Shown piece by piece: positions 11,333 to 24,027 of a stretch of 64,000 bases of DNA. The notes under the pieces are model-generated. The model was not told the origin of the DNA. It saw only the letters and a list, made by a program, of their open reading frames with translations, and searched no databases. Source of the stretch: Kalmusia sp. IMI 367209. Taxonomy: Eukaryota; Ascomycota; Dothideomycetes; Pleosporales; Didymosphaeriaceae. The translations under genes were made by a program, and so were the position numbers. Location of the stretch: positions 992,001 through 1,056,000 of the forward strand of contig JAPEUQ010000013.1 of assembly GCA_027946365.1 (NCBI GenBank). The letters are read 5' to 3'. How positions within the stretch are numbered: position 1 is the stretch's first letter; each line of letters opens with the position of its first letter.

Positions 11333-11793
11333 CAGTGGTACGGGCTAGTGTGTCTCTCTCTTTCACGGAACGAAGAAAATGACAATTTAGTTGTTTGGGT
11401 TCAAGTGCGATGTTTTGATACAAAAGATTTTTATTATGAATAATAATGTTCTCCACTCACGGTAGCGGTGAGGGCGCGGGTCTTCTCACGTCAGGCAAGC
11501 CGGGATAGCGATCCAACGAACATGGAATGCGGTTACTCTGGAATTCACAGTAAGTCCACTATTCTCGACTGACTGGGACTAGCGCAAGGCCACCCAGCAA
11601 TAGTCTGGCGAGTTAAGTTTTCCACGTTGTCACTCACCGCTCGTAGATATTGGTAAAATGAAAGCGGATGGATGGATGGATGAAACTATTTTACAGCAAA
11701 GTGATGATAGATCAAAGGAAGAAAAAATCATACATTGCATAACAGAAAGCATGATATATTTGTCCTATAAGCATTTACGATCCACAACGCAAA
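11333..11793. other. Intergenic with a GGAT microsatellite
   Basis: This separates two minus-strand genes. A short (GGAT)4 run lies at about 11666-11682. The overlapping frame upstream of 11332 lacks family features. Confidence 0.5.
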
Positions 11794-12591
11794 TCACGCC
11801 GGCTTACCGGCCTTGATTAATGAACTCAGGGTCGCATTGGCCTTTGTGTAGGCCTGGAAGTTGGATGGATACTTCTCGACCAACAAGTCGCTCACGATCC
11901 TAGCAAACACGACACCACCCCACGTGTTCAGATGCGTCCAGTCATCAGATGCAAGATTGTACTTGCTAGCAGCAGTCTTGCCAATCGCATTGACGTAGTT
12001 CTCGCTCGCGATATTCAGATCAATATACTTGATGTTATTAGAGGTAGCCACAGTGATAGTGATATTCCTTTGGGTGGACAGGTTTTCCGCTACTTTCCCA
12101 TCGGATTGGAAGTTGCGACGAGTTAGGGGAGTAACGAGAATGGGCTGTCCACCGGCGCTGGTGACTTCCTGGGCAAATTTGAGGAGGTTGGCTTTATATT
12201 GATCTAGTGTGACGCCGGAGGTCTCTTTTTGGTCGTTGTGACCGAACTAATTTGATTAGCGCATCATATTATAGAACCGCTGACCATGAGCTCTAATCAC
12301 CTGGATGGTTGTATAAACATCGTAACTTGACTTATACGTTCCGATATCCTTGATGACTTTGGCCCAGTCGCCACCTGCACGAAAGGATGCTGTTGTAGCG
12401 CCGCTGTGGCCGTAATTATGGCCGGAAGAACCTGAAGCGACAGTAGTACTCAAGAAACCATCTCCCCAACCACCATTGGGTGCGGTCGTAGAATCACCGG
12501 CAAGAAGCCAGTATATTGGCTTCGCTGCACGCTCGACAAGTGGTGAAGCGAGCGCAGCCGAAAAGAGAAGTGATGAAGCAAGAATACGCAT
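11794..12591 (-). CDS. Rhamnogalacturonan acetylesterase, CE12 SGNH hydrolase
   Basis: Two exons on the minus strand, 12591-12301 and 12246-11794, with a 54-bp phase-0 intron (GTGATT/TTAG). The 247-residue product is a secreted esterase that removes acetyl groups from pectin rhamnogalacturonan I. The signal peptide is residues 1-16 (MRILASSLLFSAALAS). SGNH blocks: block I GDSTTA with nucleophile Ser34, Gly in block II (YGHSGATT), block III FGHND with Asn101 formed exactly at the splice junction, and the catalytic Asp/His pair in DDWTH (Asp199, His202). Length fits the family. It is a plant cell-wall-degrading enzyme and agrees with the other wall-active genes in the window. Confidence 0.93.
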
Positions 12592-13925
12592 GACGATGGA
12601 GAGGTTGTATGTAAAGGGCGAATTGGATGGCTAAACTGTAGGTAAAGCTAGAAGTACCGGAAGTTTTGACGCTTCCCTATATATACATATCTTCTACTGC
12701 AGAACTAATTTAACGTTGCAAGCTGTGGGTTTGATCGACCACGCGAATTCGGAGTGTACCACACCACGAAATAGACGAGAACACCACGCTCTCGAAAAGT
12801 TCCATGAATCGGAGGCGGAACTAGTCTACATATACGTATAGTATCATTGCGCTTTCATTTAAGTTGGCTTCGAGTATAATACGATTGCCTAAATGCGTAC
12901 AGTAATATGCGGGGGTAGCTCAAGCTGCAGGGTCCTCGCGACAAATTATCCCGATGAGGACCTCGTGTGCACCGAAAGCTAAACCGCAACCAGCAGTCCG
13001 TCCGTCGGGCATATGGCAATCTCTCTTATACAATGATGTTTCTGGTGGCATTTTTGCGCGATATGTGACGCTATTTCGGTAGCAGAAGACGATCGTTTAC
13101 ATCACGTGTCTGGGGAATTGCAGATTCTGTGGAACAATAACATGTCCACTATTTGATCAATCCCAGGAACCTGGTTTCGGTTGCTGTTTCCAAGATGGGT
13201 GTGCAATGGCCTGATCCAGGTAGGTTGAGGGCATCCGGCATTTCCTCACTTGATTGACATGCTCTCTTGTTCGATGGCCTCGTCTCATTGCTATTTTGTC
13301 TCGTGCAACATTTATTGCCACCGACTTATAGCCATGAATGTTATCTAATAATACTCCTATTTTCTATATTGTACTTGAAGGAAATAAAAATGCAAACAGA
13401 TCAAGATTGTGACAGACTAGTACGCGTGCGGTTGGTGTTGCAAACCTTAATGAACAGCCTCTCATGAAGCATCGGATTTCAAAGCATGATAGATACCTAT
13501 TAGGCTGGTTTATCTCGCATTTGATTCTAAGATTGTTTATCTTTTTCTGATAATTCGCGGGGCAGAGGACACTACTCGAGATACATTGAATCCCCCACAA
13601 GGACTGAAAGAACTTATCGTAAGCTGAACTTGGGTGAAAACATAACTGACTGCAACATCGGACTCGTTATCGTAATCGCCTTACGTATTTGTCGTAGTTG
13701 CGTCAGGCAATGACCTGACCGGACCGGGTGAAGCACGTTGTACTTTGAGAATACCACGGGACGGAATTAAAGCCGTGTACCGACTCCCGATGCGTCGGGC
13801 ACTTGCTAGGCTGCAACTTTAGTCAAAACATACATGGAATCGAAGTCAAAATCTACATTTGCTTGGAACCAAGTACTCTTTTAGGCAGAACTTATTATTA
13901 CCGAAATCCTGCAAAACGACGCGAA
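12592..13925. other. Divergent promoter region
   Basis: This lies between the minus-strand esterase and the plus-strand TMEM205-like gene. Apart from the TATA box I find no supported gene, RNA or repeat. Confidence 0.45.
12676..12690 (-). promoter_or_regulatory. TATA box of the CE12 gene
   Basis: On the minus strand the sequence reads ATATGTATATATAGG, 85-99 bases upstream of the ATG at 12591. This is a normal TATA position for a regulated fungal secreted-enzyme gene. Confidence 0.5.
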
Positions 13926-14560
13926 ATGAACAACATGGTTTCTTTACCCGTAATCGCCACGATTCTTGGGCCGTCTCATCTTTTGGCGTACTCAACACTT
14001 CTCGGCACTCAGCTCTATCAGAGCTTCGTGATGGTCAAAGTGGCGTATCAAGCGCTCCCGACCGACGCTTTTACCTCTTTGCAAAAACGCGTCTTTCCGG
14101 TGTATTTCCGCAGTCAATCGGCTCTTCTCGTTTTGACGGCTCTCACATTCCCTCCGTATGGGCCAGCTGCTTTGATAGAAAAAAAGGGGGATTGGATTCC
14201 ATTCTTGGTAGCTGGAGTAACGGCTGCCTCGAATTTGGTCTCGTTTGGGCCGAGAACTAGCAGACTGATGATGATAAGACGTTTCCAAGGTATGTCAGCT
14301 GATGCGCTCCTTATGGCCTTTCCCATCGTTTTCTAAAGATTAGTATATGTGCTCATATCATTTGCATAGCCGAAGCAAACGCCCGACACGGTGATGATAA
14401 TGATGGGGCAAATTTGAAACTTAGCGAGGAAATGAAGGTCGTTAATCGAGCATTTTCGTGGAACCATGCGATGAGCATCCATCTGAATCTCATAACGATA
14501 GGAACAACATTATGGTACGGATGGAGGTTGGCATCGAAGCTGGACTTTCAGGTTGTATAG
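13926..14560 (+). CDS. TMEM205-like (DUF4149) membrane protein
   Basis: Exons 13926-14289 and 14370-14560 are joined by an 80-bp intron (GTATGT/ATAG), giving 184 residues. The start at 13926 (MNNMVSLPVIATILG) is chosen because the preceding in-frame codons do not resemble the family. Four hydrophobic segments are visible: LGPSHLLAYSTLLGTQLYQSF, FRSQSALLVLTALTF, WIPFLVAGVTAASNLVSFG and MSIHLNLITIGTTLWYGW. The family signatures are LLGTQLYQSF, FPVYFRSQSALL, GPRTSRLMM and NRAFSWNHAMSIHLN. Fungal members are small endomembrane proteins of unknown biochemistry. The exon 2 match shows the gene is intact. Confidence 0.85.
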
Positions 14561-17201
14561 AGTGATGGGCACATTTGCACGGACCTGTCAATAATGGGGC
14601 AAAAGGGCTAGTTCAAATGGTGTACTGTAATAGTGGTCATAGCGTACCTAGAGAGAATGTACAGATAGTCTACGAATGCACCACGATAGGATTCCTGTGT
14701 CGATAACGAAATTCTCTGGCTATTCGCTCGTCGCCGCGTAGTGAAAACAAAAACATGGCACGTTTACTATTCAGAATCTTCCCTAGGCTGGAGAGATCCC
14801 TTAGAGATTCCCCGGACCACCTCAGCATCTCCCCTGGGTATAATCGATATAGGTCGGCCCTCTGTTTGTGGAAATATGGGATGCAGTTTCCAGGTGGCTG
14901 GGACTGGGCCCTGGAAGTGTGCGGATTCGAATCGTGATCTGCGCATATGCCAGGGAATTGATGGCCACGTGTACAAAGGCCAGGTAAGAAACTGGAGTAT
15001 CCCTAGGTATTCATCCTGGGTCTGTCCAGGGTTGCCAATGTTAGTGTAATCCGTACTATGAGGAGGTCGCCTAATTATTTACGGTGGGTAGCTCTCTCCG
15101 TAAGGCGTAGCTCTCCGAAAAGGTGAGTACGAGCCGTAGGCCGAGGTAGCTGCTACATATAGACTAGCGTATATTCAATCGGGCAATCACGTGACTATAC
15201 CCAATAACCCAAGCATCTATGAACCTCCTACGGCGTACAAATGTACTGCGCCTGTTCCATTCCAATGACATACGATCCGAGGTTACGGTGCTCTCATCTC
15301 AGCTACGTACAGATCACTGTATGGCCGCAGATCGTACCTACGGACCGTAGCTACGCTACGTTGGCAACCCTGGGTCATCAGGAACAGTCTATCGTCGACG
15401 AGCAGGATTTGAGGAATGAGTATAATGAAAGGAACATCTCGGTCAGTGAACAATTTTCTTCCGTTCTGTTGTTACACTTGACTGCTATAATTCATGCCCT
15501 GGCCTTGAGAGGACGCTTGTAAAGCGCGGCAGCCAAGGTACGAGCGAATGAGTACAATAGGTACAAGCTAATTTGCTTTGCATACCATTACCGAGTTGCT
15601 CTGCAACAAGACTAGTCTACTACGGAATTTCCAGGATGCAATAGTATCATGAGATTGTGCGCTCTGACACGATCAAAAGGTAAGCTGAATAGCCATAGAG
15701 TGGCTCGCATTGATCACTCCCTTGATTCCCGCAAACAGCATCAGCAGCCTTCGGAATGGGCACTTTATTCGTATGCAGATGTTGGCGTTCGATGAGTGAG
15801 CCCGCAAGTGTAAGTATGAAATTGTGGTTCATGGCCTCTACGGATTTCGCTCATTCGTGCTGTACATTCTCATGGCTACACTCTTACCCCACAACATGAA
15901 GTAAGTTATCATCTCCGTGGTTGATTGTGCAAAAGCTAAGCAGCGCACGCACTATCAATTCACACTATCAAAAGGTTGCTCGCTCCACTCTCATAATACT
16001 CATCTGGCTGCCAGAACCCCTTCTACGTCAGTACTGGGAGCTCTTCGGGCTCAGACGGAAGTTGCAGGAATCATGATAGGTCATCGGATACGATTGTCCC
16101 ACAGAGCCATGGAGAGGCTTTGGCTACGTGCGTGTCTGTTTGTATGATCTTTCCAGCAAAGCTTTGTCAATACTATCGCTACTCTGTTGCCTCGAGTGAT
16201 GCGTAGGTATAGAGCAAACCAGAATAAAACTCAAGCTCATTTTGGTCACTTGAAAGGCGATTCTTTGGAATGCGCTGGATGCAGAGTGGTGGCTACCAAA
16301 CGTGTTAACTTAGCAGGCTGAACGGACAAGGCTGGTGGCGAGATCGCTGGCCCCAACATTGAGGTGGATGTGCCTTTTTCTGCAGCCACAGAAGGACTAA
16401 AAGGCGAAAACAAACTAAGGCTTGGCTGACAGGCTCTTCGGCCTTGTGTCACTCAGTAGATTGTCTTCTCCTTCTGAATGCTAGGCAACCATATACGCAG
16501 GAGGCATCTGACTATCCGGTGAGCATCCTTGTGTTAAACATTAGTCATAGCCTTGAGATACAAGGCTAACCAATGTACTCACATCATTCTGTTATTTCAC
16601 GTTATAGAGCTCGTATTGGAGACCATCCCTCGCTTGTTCCAGGTCGGGCATTGGACCAATCTGCGGCATGCACATTGTCCGAGGCATAATCGCCGTGGAA
16701 GCGACATTCTAGGAATCTGTCCCTCTTCTCGCCAGGTAATGCGGGATGCCAGCCATAGCCGGCATGCAAGGTAATGATAAGAGTGCGTGATAGCGATTAC
16801 ATCCAAGGATTGACTATCAGGCTCTGTTTCTGGAGTCGACGAATCGAATGTCTACGTGCAGTAATGAGTAATACGGACAATAGCCTGCATCGACCAAGGT
16901 TGGGCGCAGCCACGAACACACGTCACTTTTACCTCGCACTCCAAATCTCTACTTTCGAAGACGACCGTCGTTATCACAGTTGTGCAACTTAGGCGACGAC
17001 ATAGACCACCTTCAACAACGGTCTCGAAGAGTTGTCATCGGCTCTGCTCGAAACAATCGGACATTCCGTGTCCGCCACTTCTGCCTTGTGGATAAGCTTT
17101 GAGATTAGCCTGTGTGTCCTCAATCCACCTTGGATTTTGAGGCCGCCCAGATCCTGGCATCATTAGCCGTTAACAAATTTATTCGCTGATCATTCGATTT
17201 C
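14561..17201. other. Gene-poor stretch flanking a MITE-like element
   Basis: 2.6 kb with no recognisable coding frame. Frames of 60-100 codons exist, but none has family motifs, splice context or sensible composition. It contains the inverted-repeat element described separately. This may be an insertion-prone boundary of the accessory block that starts at 17202. Confidence 0.5.
15026..15373. mobile_element. MITE-like element with 13-bp terminal inverted repeats
   Basis: CCAGGGTTGCCAA at 15026-15038 is repeated as its exact reverse complement at 15361-15373. Weaker inverted similarity continues inward on both ends (GT..GTA..CCGTA). The 348-bp body has many short palindromes (ACCTACGG/CCGTAG, GCTACGTA, GTAGCTAC) and no coding frame. 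A GT dinucleotide flanks both ends and may be a target duplication, but it is too short to be sure. The size, inverted ends and lack of genes are those of a non-autonomous DNA transposon. Confidence 0.65.
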
Positions 17202-20200
17202 ATGGCCCGCCACAAACCCGGGCCGAACTTGAAGAAAGAATTAGAGGACGAGATGATCAGGGCTGCAAGTCATAACTATATCATCGACAAACAAAGTCTT
17301 ACTGGTCTGAGAGAGCGGGGGAAATATGTGTCGAATCGCTTCGTCGCCGAACTCCTGAGGGAGGAGAATCTCGTGACCCATTTACGTCAGGAGTATAAGG
17401 TTTGGCGCCCACTTTGGCCTTCGCCTCTGTCGCCAAAATTGTATCAGTTGCTGGCCAAAATTCGTACCGAAGGTCCAATACTCTACTGCATACTCATACT
17501 TCTAGAACGCGAACAGGAAATACAGTCCTTCCTTTATAGCAAGCCTGCTATCAACGATAAGAAGCTGTTCGAGCGCGACCGTGATCAGCCTGGTACATTT
17601 TGCTCTAGAGAAGAGCTCAGAAAGATCCCTCAATTCGCCGACTTCGTCGAAGACTTCTACCAGAAGCAATGGTATTTCCCGCCGAGGTTATACTCCAGCG
17701 GTATTCCACTATTCGACCTCAAGTACTTCAGACTACCTTTTCTTGAACAGGCCATACGCCGTGGCAGCGGTGGTTTTGGAGAAGTGTACGGCACAACGAT
17801 AGCAAGCGAATATGTGCGACATGACATCAATGAACCTGACAGGGTGAGCCAGAGATTTGTTGAAATTGAGCAAGGGTGTTTATGTGACTCACAATCTTAG
17901 GACCTACGGATTGCGTACAAACGAGTCGGGCTCAGTGGTGCGATTGGAAGGCAGCGGGATATGGAGAAAATATTCAACGAAGTTAACGTACTACGGGATC
18001 GGCTCCATCCCAACTTGACAGAAGTGTTAGGCAGTTTCATCTCGGGTTTGGAAATGCCCAATGATATCGGCACACCTTCAGAGAATCTCTATATGCTGTA
18101 TCCGCTTGCGGAGACTGATATGGACAAATGGCTTTCAGAAAGGCTGTCCGATCTCGTGCCGCTGAATAGAGAGGCTATGGAGCAGCACATATATCGCGCT
18201 GCAATATTTGGACTAATCTCTGGACTGTCATTTCTTCACAAAGAGATCAATGGCCAGGTCGGATACCATCGAGACCTGAAGCCACAGAACATTCTCCTCT
18301 TCAGAGAAGAAAAATTGATATGGAAGATTGCAGATTTTGGCTGCGCAAATTTGAAACCTCTTCAAGACACAGCCACAGTAAGCAGGACCACGACACGCTA
18401 CTGGGCACCACCTGAGTTCATCGATGAGGGCCATCCGCAAGATGCACGAACGCACGGGCGGTCTCATGATATATACTCGCTCGGATGCATCTTCCTCGTG
18501 CTAACTACACTTATCGTACACGGCTGGAACGACAAGGGCCGTCCAGCACAGGCAGGGATACCTGATTTTAAACATAGAAGGGAACAAGGTACGACTGATG
18601 CAATAGGTCCCGAGGTAGGGGCGTTTCACAACTGCGAAAGTGTTGTTTTGGATTGGATCGAAAGACTACGGAGCCAAAGACCTGGTGACACAAAGTTGTC
18701 AGGTGTGCTCAAAGTCATTAGAGAGATGATTCAGCCTTATAAAAAGAGGATGTGGGCATGGGAAGCCGAGGTATACTTATATGAATTCACAGAAGAGTGG
18801 AAAAATGAAGGGGGGGACTTGCATCTCAGCGATCAACCATCCATGAACTTAGAGGAAGTGAAGCAAAGAAAGGTCCTGAGCAAGCTATGGAACGTAATTC
18901 AATACTCAAGAGAAATGGACCTGAATATGGAAATCACGCCGGCTAAGAGGGCAGAAAGTTGGGGTCGAACCGACTTCCTTGATGTCATGAAGAAGAATCG
19001 GTGGTTCCAAAGCTCGCCGCAGACGACAGATCAACTCAAACAGCGGCAAAGCGTGTCTGGTAATCCACTCTCAACTTTGCCAATTGACGTCTGGAGTGAT
19101 AATCCCATGTTCGGGTATCAGAACAAGGTCAATGAGATGGCAACTGAATTCGGTTCTTATAACGTGGTTGTTATTTGCGGTCTGGGGGGACTTGGGTAAG
19201 TGTAGGCTTTTGAGTTCTGCAAGAATATTGTCTGATAGAAAAGTTTAGAAAGACACGCATGGCCTTTGCCTACGCTTCCCAGTTCACCAAGCCCGACTCG
19301 GAATTAAAAAAGCATGCTTTCTGGGTGGACATGACAGATAGTGATACGCTACTCAAATCTTATCAACATATGGCCCAAGAAATGAAAAAGATAGCCGAAG
19401 GTCCCGAACAAGATGTTAGGGATAGCAACGAGCAAACCCATTTCGAAGACCCAACAGATACTTGCTCGTCGTTACCATACATTGAGAGTTGGCTACAAGA
19501 CAGATCGAACGGACAATGGATCATCATTTTGGACGACTTTTGTGAGAGTTCGGCGTCTTCGCACGGCTCCTCACATTCTGTGCAACACCTCAATCTCCAA
19601 AACCTTCGCCACCACGGCCAGATCCTGATCACGACAAGGTGTCGGTGCTCTAGCATAGACATAATTGAACGACTCGAGCATGCATGCGTTGAGCTTTCCC
19701 TCCCGGGCCTTGACGATCGTCTACGAATTTATGATCACTTTATAGATAAGCCGCTTTTTCCCTTGGTCGACCAGGGCACTAAATCTTTGTTGGAATATTT
19801 GTCGTTACCGGGGCTCATAAAAGATGCAGTATCTTTCATGAACAAACAAATGAAATCACCCAATGACCTATTGGAAGCGATCGACAAGAACGGCTTTCAG
19901 ACGGTTCACGCATTCAGCCCAAACCTGCTGGAAAATCTACTTCGCCACCACCTTAGCAAATCATTGCGTCTGGGTGAGGAGACGTGGCCGTATGAAATCA
20001 AACAATTATTCAAACTTGCCATGTTTGGACAAGAAGGCGCATCCTTTGAGATGTTGAGCGTTGAAGTGACGCAATCTGCGCATGATCAGCTTGAGCAGCT
20101 TGATCGAGCACTAAGCACGCTGCAAAATTCGTACTTTGTTCAGAAAATCGGTGCAACTAAAAAATTCCGCGTCGAGAAGACCCTTGAGGAGGCGATACGT

Positions 20201-21598
20201 TCATGGATTGTGAAGTACGAAGGAGAAGTGAAACTCTTGCATCGGTATAACGAAACGCTCGGGAGGATGTACAGACTGTACCGCAAGAAACGCAGTGATA
20301 AAGAGCTCAAACTTGAACTGAAGAGAGACTGGCAGCCACAATGCGGGAGGTTTCTCAAATTTGTGAAAGATTACACGTCGAGGCCACGCTCCGATGAAGG
20401 AATGGAATTTGACTCGCAAGCGATACAAACTATCATCGAATTCTCACGTATCTTGTATGACCGGGACTTTCATAAAGAAGCTGCAGGAATCTTGGACTTT
20501 GCGCAAGCCCGTTTCTTGGTTGATGAGCGCTCAAGACAAGGGCCTGTAGATGATAGTAGTGCTCGGCGACTTGACATACGATACTGGCTCGATCAACAGA
20601 GGATAAAGATTTATCTTGGTTTTCCGGTGGATGAGCAAGATCGTTCGCCGAGCACATATTGGGAAGGAGCTAGAGCTATCATTGACCGTCAGATCGAACA
20701 GGCCAAAGCCTGGAGAAATACCGAGACGAATAGATTCAAAGTTCAAATGCGTCGATGGGAGCTATCTCTCGACTTTATTCGGGTGTCACATTACTTGAAG
20801 GACTGGAAAAATGCAGAGGCTCACTTGAAATCCTTAGAGAAACTGAACATCAAATTAGGCTCTAGCGACCAGATACCTAGGCTCAATGATATCGATGAAT
20901 TAAAATCAGGCATTGATGGATTAGCCACCGGTGAATTGTTAAGCCTTGAGCTGACCAAGGAGAGAAGGGGGTCCTTTCGCAAATTGGCAATCAAGAAGAT
21001 GTGGGTCGAAGGTGTAGTTCACCTCGAAAAAGGCGACCAAGAAGATGAACGTGGAAGAGGACTCGAAGCAATCCGATGTTGGACATCAGCCGAAGAAGCC
21101 TTGCGCATCGCTCAAACAGCATGGGAATGTTGGTTTCCTGATGAAGAGATGTATGAGGAATTGTCGATCAACCTTGCAGAGACAGAGACCAAATTAGGGA
21201 CCACCGAAGGCTTGAGAAGGGCATTCGAAACATTTGAAAAGGCTCTGAGAAGCGTGGAGACGAGACACGGAAGCGATTGCAAGCGAGCATGGGACATGAG
21301 ATGTAGGATATATGCCGTTAGGTTGAGGACGAACAGCGAATTGGACCAAACAGCTAAGAGCCTTCAAAGCTTGCTTGCTAAGTATGAAACCCGGATCACG
21401 AAGAAAGGGGCTGCGACTGTTAGGTGCAGAAGACAATTAGAAGAGGCGCGTGCCAAACTTCGTCGACGAGATGAAGCGTGCACGTACACATACTGGGTTG
21501 TATTTGCAGCCATCGCTGTTGTAATATGCGGTATAATCTGGGTCCCTCGTTTACGGAGCACGCATTTTTCTGTTATTAGCAAGAAGGCCCGGTACTAA
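17202..21598 (+). CDS. Protein kinase-STAND NTPase (NLR-like) fusion with C-terminal membrane anchor
   Basis: Exons 17202-17843, 17901-19195 and 19249-21598 encode 1428 residues. Intron 1 (57 bp, phase 0) lies between the kinase Gly loop and the catalytic lysine. Intron 2 (53 bp) splits the P-loop and is needed to make GLGGLGKT. Residues 1-180 are a helical region of unknown role. The kinase domain is about 184-500: GSGGFGEV 188-195, Lys221 in IAYKRV, HRDLKPQN with Asp339, DFG with Asp359, APPEF 383-387. All catalytic residues are present. The NB-ARC-like STAND domain has its P-loop at 641-648, Walker B WIIILDD 736-742 and a sensor-like ILITTRCR 771-778. A long helical TPR-like region follows. 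A hydrophobic segment at about 1394-1411 (YWVVFAAIAVVICGIIWV) with a 17-residue basic tail suggests tail anchoring. By architecture it is a fungal NLR-like signalling protein with a kinase output; ligand and pathway are unknown. Confidence 0.88.
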
Positions 21599-21930
21599 AT
21601 CAACTTAGGCATGACTTATTCGCAAACTTGAACTTATCGCTGCGCAATCTTATACACATAGTAATATGTTGTGAAATCCTTGGACTCCTAAAAGTACCGC
21701 ATATTTACCCCCGATCGCGACCGAGCGCCTTTGTACCTTGAACCCAATAGAATGCACCTCAGAAATCCTACATACAAGAAAAGTGACAAGGAAACGTTGG
21801 GTATCTTCGCATCCGTAGTAAAGATGCCTTTCCTTAATGATACTGATGCATAGAATGAGTTGTGGAATCGATGCCTTTTCAACGCCAGTGCCGTAAATAT
21901 CAACAAGTGAACGCCGTAATCTTAAAATAC

Positions 21931-22571
21931 CTATAAATGAGGTCTTGAAGGGTCCCAGTCCGACATGGCCGACGAAGTACCCCAGACACTGCTCTCCAGC
22001 GAAGGAGCGAAGTCCTCGCCATCAATACTGCTCTCCGGCGAGCCGGGAGTGGAGCGGCCATCAACATCAGATTGCTGCTGGTGGTTCTCATCGAACCGTA
22101 CCTGCCGTTCTGGCGAAGGCCGGTTGTGACGAGTGTTTATATCGGTGGGTACGGTAGGTGCAGTGGCCTGCGTTGTAGTGTGAACAGTAGTGGCAGTATG
22201 AGTGTGAGCGGGGTCGACTTCGGCCGCGGAAGTTGGATTCGACGGAGACGGAGAGGTGATCGTTGACGCGAGCTCAGTAGTTGATGTTGGTACGGAATTG
22301 TCAGGTGTGTCGTTGGGTGAAGACGGTCGCCTGCACCACGGAAAGTAAATTAGCGGGGAAAGGTGGGGAACGCCCTGATCTCGTACTTCTTGCGCGATAG
22401 GAGTGGCACATTCGGCCATAATGGCAATAGCTTCCAGGTTCGACCGACGCCGTTGGCAGGCACGAGTAGAAAGCACCATTGTTCGAAGATGGCGGGCACG
22501 TTGTGCCCGCGAGGGGCACCCTGCGGGAAAATATCGCTTTGCGCGCGGGGAGGGTTCTGAAAGGGAGCCAT
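21931..22571 (-). CDS. Unrecognised 194-residue Ser/Thr/Pro-rich protein
   Basis: Two exons on the minus strand, 22571-22387 and 22330-21931, with a 56-bp intron (GTACGA donor, GCTAAT branch, CAG acceptor). Phase 2 joins LLSRK to RPSSPNDTP cleanly. The N-terminal 60 residues look globular (PAIFEQWCFLLVPANGVG, TWKLLPLWPNVPLLSRK). The remaining 130 are disordered: Ser/Thr/Pro-rich, then QVRFDENHQQ and an acidic end GSPESSIDGEDFAPSLESS. There is no signal peptide or membrane helix. It lies tail-to-tail with the kinase-STAND gene, 332 bp away. I do not recognise the family. Confidence 0.5.
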
Positions 22572-24027
22572 TGCGCTCTGCTGGGAGTGCAAGCTGGTGC
22601 TAGGGGTCCATGTGGGAGCGCGTCGCGTGCGGCGGGGAGCAGTTGTGGATTGAGGATGCGGTGCCTGAGTGTCGAGGGTGCGATCGCCAAGAATGACGTT
22701 GGCGCAGCCACAGCTGTACCGAGGACCCTCTTATTGTGGACCAAACCCACAGAACCTCAGAACCTCTCAGTCCACTGCACTAGCCTACCAACCCTCTTCC
22801 ACTTGAGCACCTCTGTACGTTTGCCGCCAACCGGCGTTATGGCGAGACGGACCTGCATGTCGTGTCGTCGTCCCTTGGGGGAAGATGACGACTACCTTCA
22901 AGTCACGTCGAACAGGAGCTTTGGGGAACGATAACTTGAGATGGACTTTCATCGTGGCACAAACTGTAAAGAAGGCTGTACGCTTCTCACAGTCCGCTTG
23001 GAGGGGAAGGCTCTTATAAGGAAGCGACATGGAGCCTTGTACGTGCGCCCCGTGTCTGTACTCAAGTGGCAGGGGCCGCATCAGCCTTGTTCCACAGTCA
23101 CGCAGGTAATGCAAGCTAACCAAACGATTGAGACAGGGTTGGTGTGTGCTACCTATGTATGAAACCGTCTCTAAATTGACCAATACGTGTGTTTGCTGCC
23201 TTATTGCCGCGCACTCCAGTCTTCGCTACTATTGGTCAAGCTCAAGTTTGTTTCCTGATATTCTGCTCGTCGACGGTGTCCGGAAAGCCTGGAGCACAGT
23301 CCCTCTGCACAGTATACCGGTTCGAATCCGAGCTGCTTCCACCACATCCGACGACGGTTCCCTTTTGCCAGATCTCTGCAACAGCATGTGGTTGGTGTCG
23401 AAAACACGACTAGGATTGGGAGTACGTACGCTCATAAAAAATCTCGACCTTCTGGTTGATGCTATATTTCCTAGCCATGTTGAAACAAGTCCTCTAGATG
23501 CGCCTTTTGCCTGGCCTTGTCAGTAGACATTCGATATGCCGGTCTCCTGGATGTTCTACACTGAACAACTCCAACGAAACTCACGAAACGACGTTGCAAT
23601 GTGTGGGTTCGATGGCTTGCATATACTCCCAGAATGTCCTAGGCTTTATACTTTGTTGTCATACCACTCTGTTACACACGAAAGGCCATCTAAATAGCCT
23701 CGCAAGTCGCCTTCTACACATGGTGGGCTGTCTTACCCCGCATCTAGCAATCATCACCACCACGACCTGAGCCTTGTTGCGCCTTATTTCAGGCAAGCCT
23801 GCGAAAGCTCAGTCATCGGTGCATGATCAGTGGTACGGAATTCGCCTAGGCAAATTGTTGACCGACGACATCGTTTCGCAGACTGCACTGTCAACAACTG
23901 CCGACCCTGGGGGACCTGAGCCGCAGCTCCCAATTTATCACGAACTTTCCCAGCCTCATGCGTATCGGAAGGCTTCATTTTTCTATGTCTAACGAAGAGA
24001 AATATTTTTTCAATAGGACGTGTCATT
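22572..24027. other. Intergenic region, no gene seen
   Basis: 1.45 kb separating two divergent genes. Several open frames of 60-130 codons overlap one another on both strands without motifs. No RNA gene was found; one B-box-like GGTTCGAATCC near 23319 lacks the arms of a tRNA. Confidence 0.45.

Noticed and set aside
11666..11682. (GGAT)n run considered as a CRISPR or telomere-like repeat
   Set aside because: Only about four units, no spacers, and not a telomere sequence; an ordinary microsatellite.
23262..23336. Possible tRNA (GGTTCGAATCC B-box-like string)
   Set aside because: The T stem does not pair, and no A-box or acceptor stem is found upstream.
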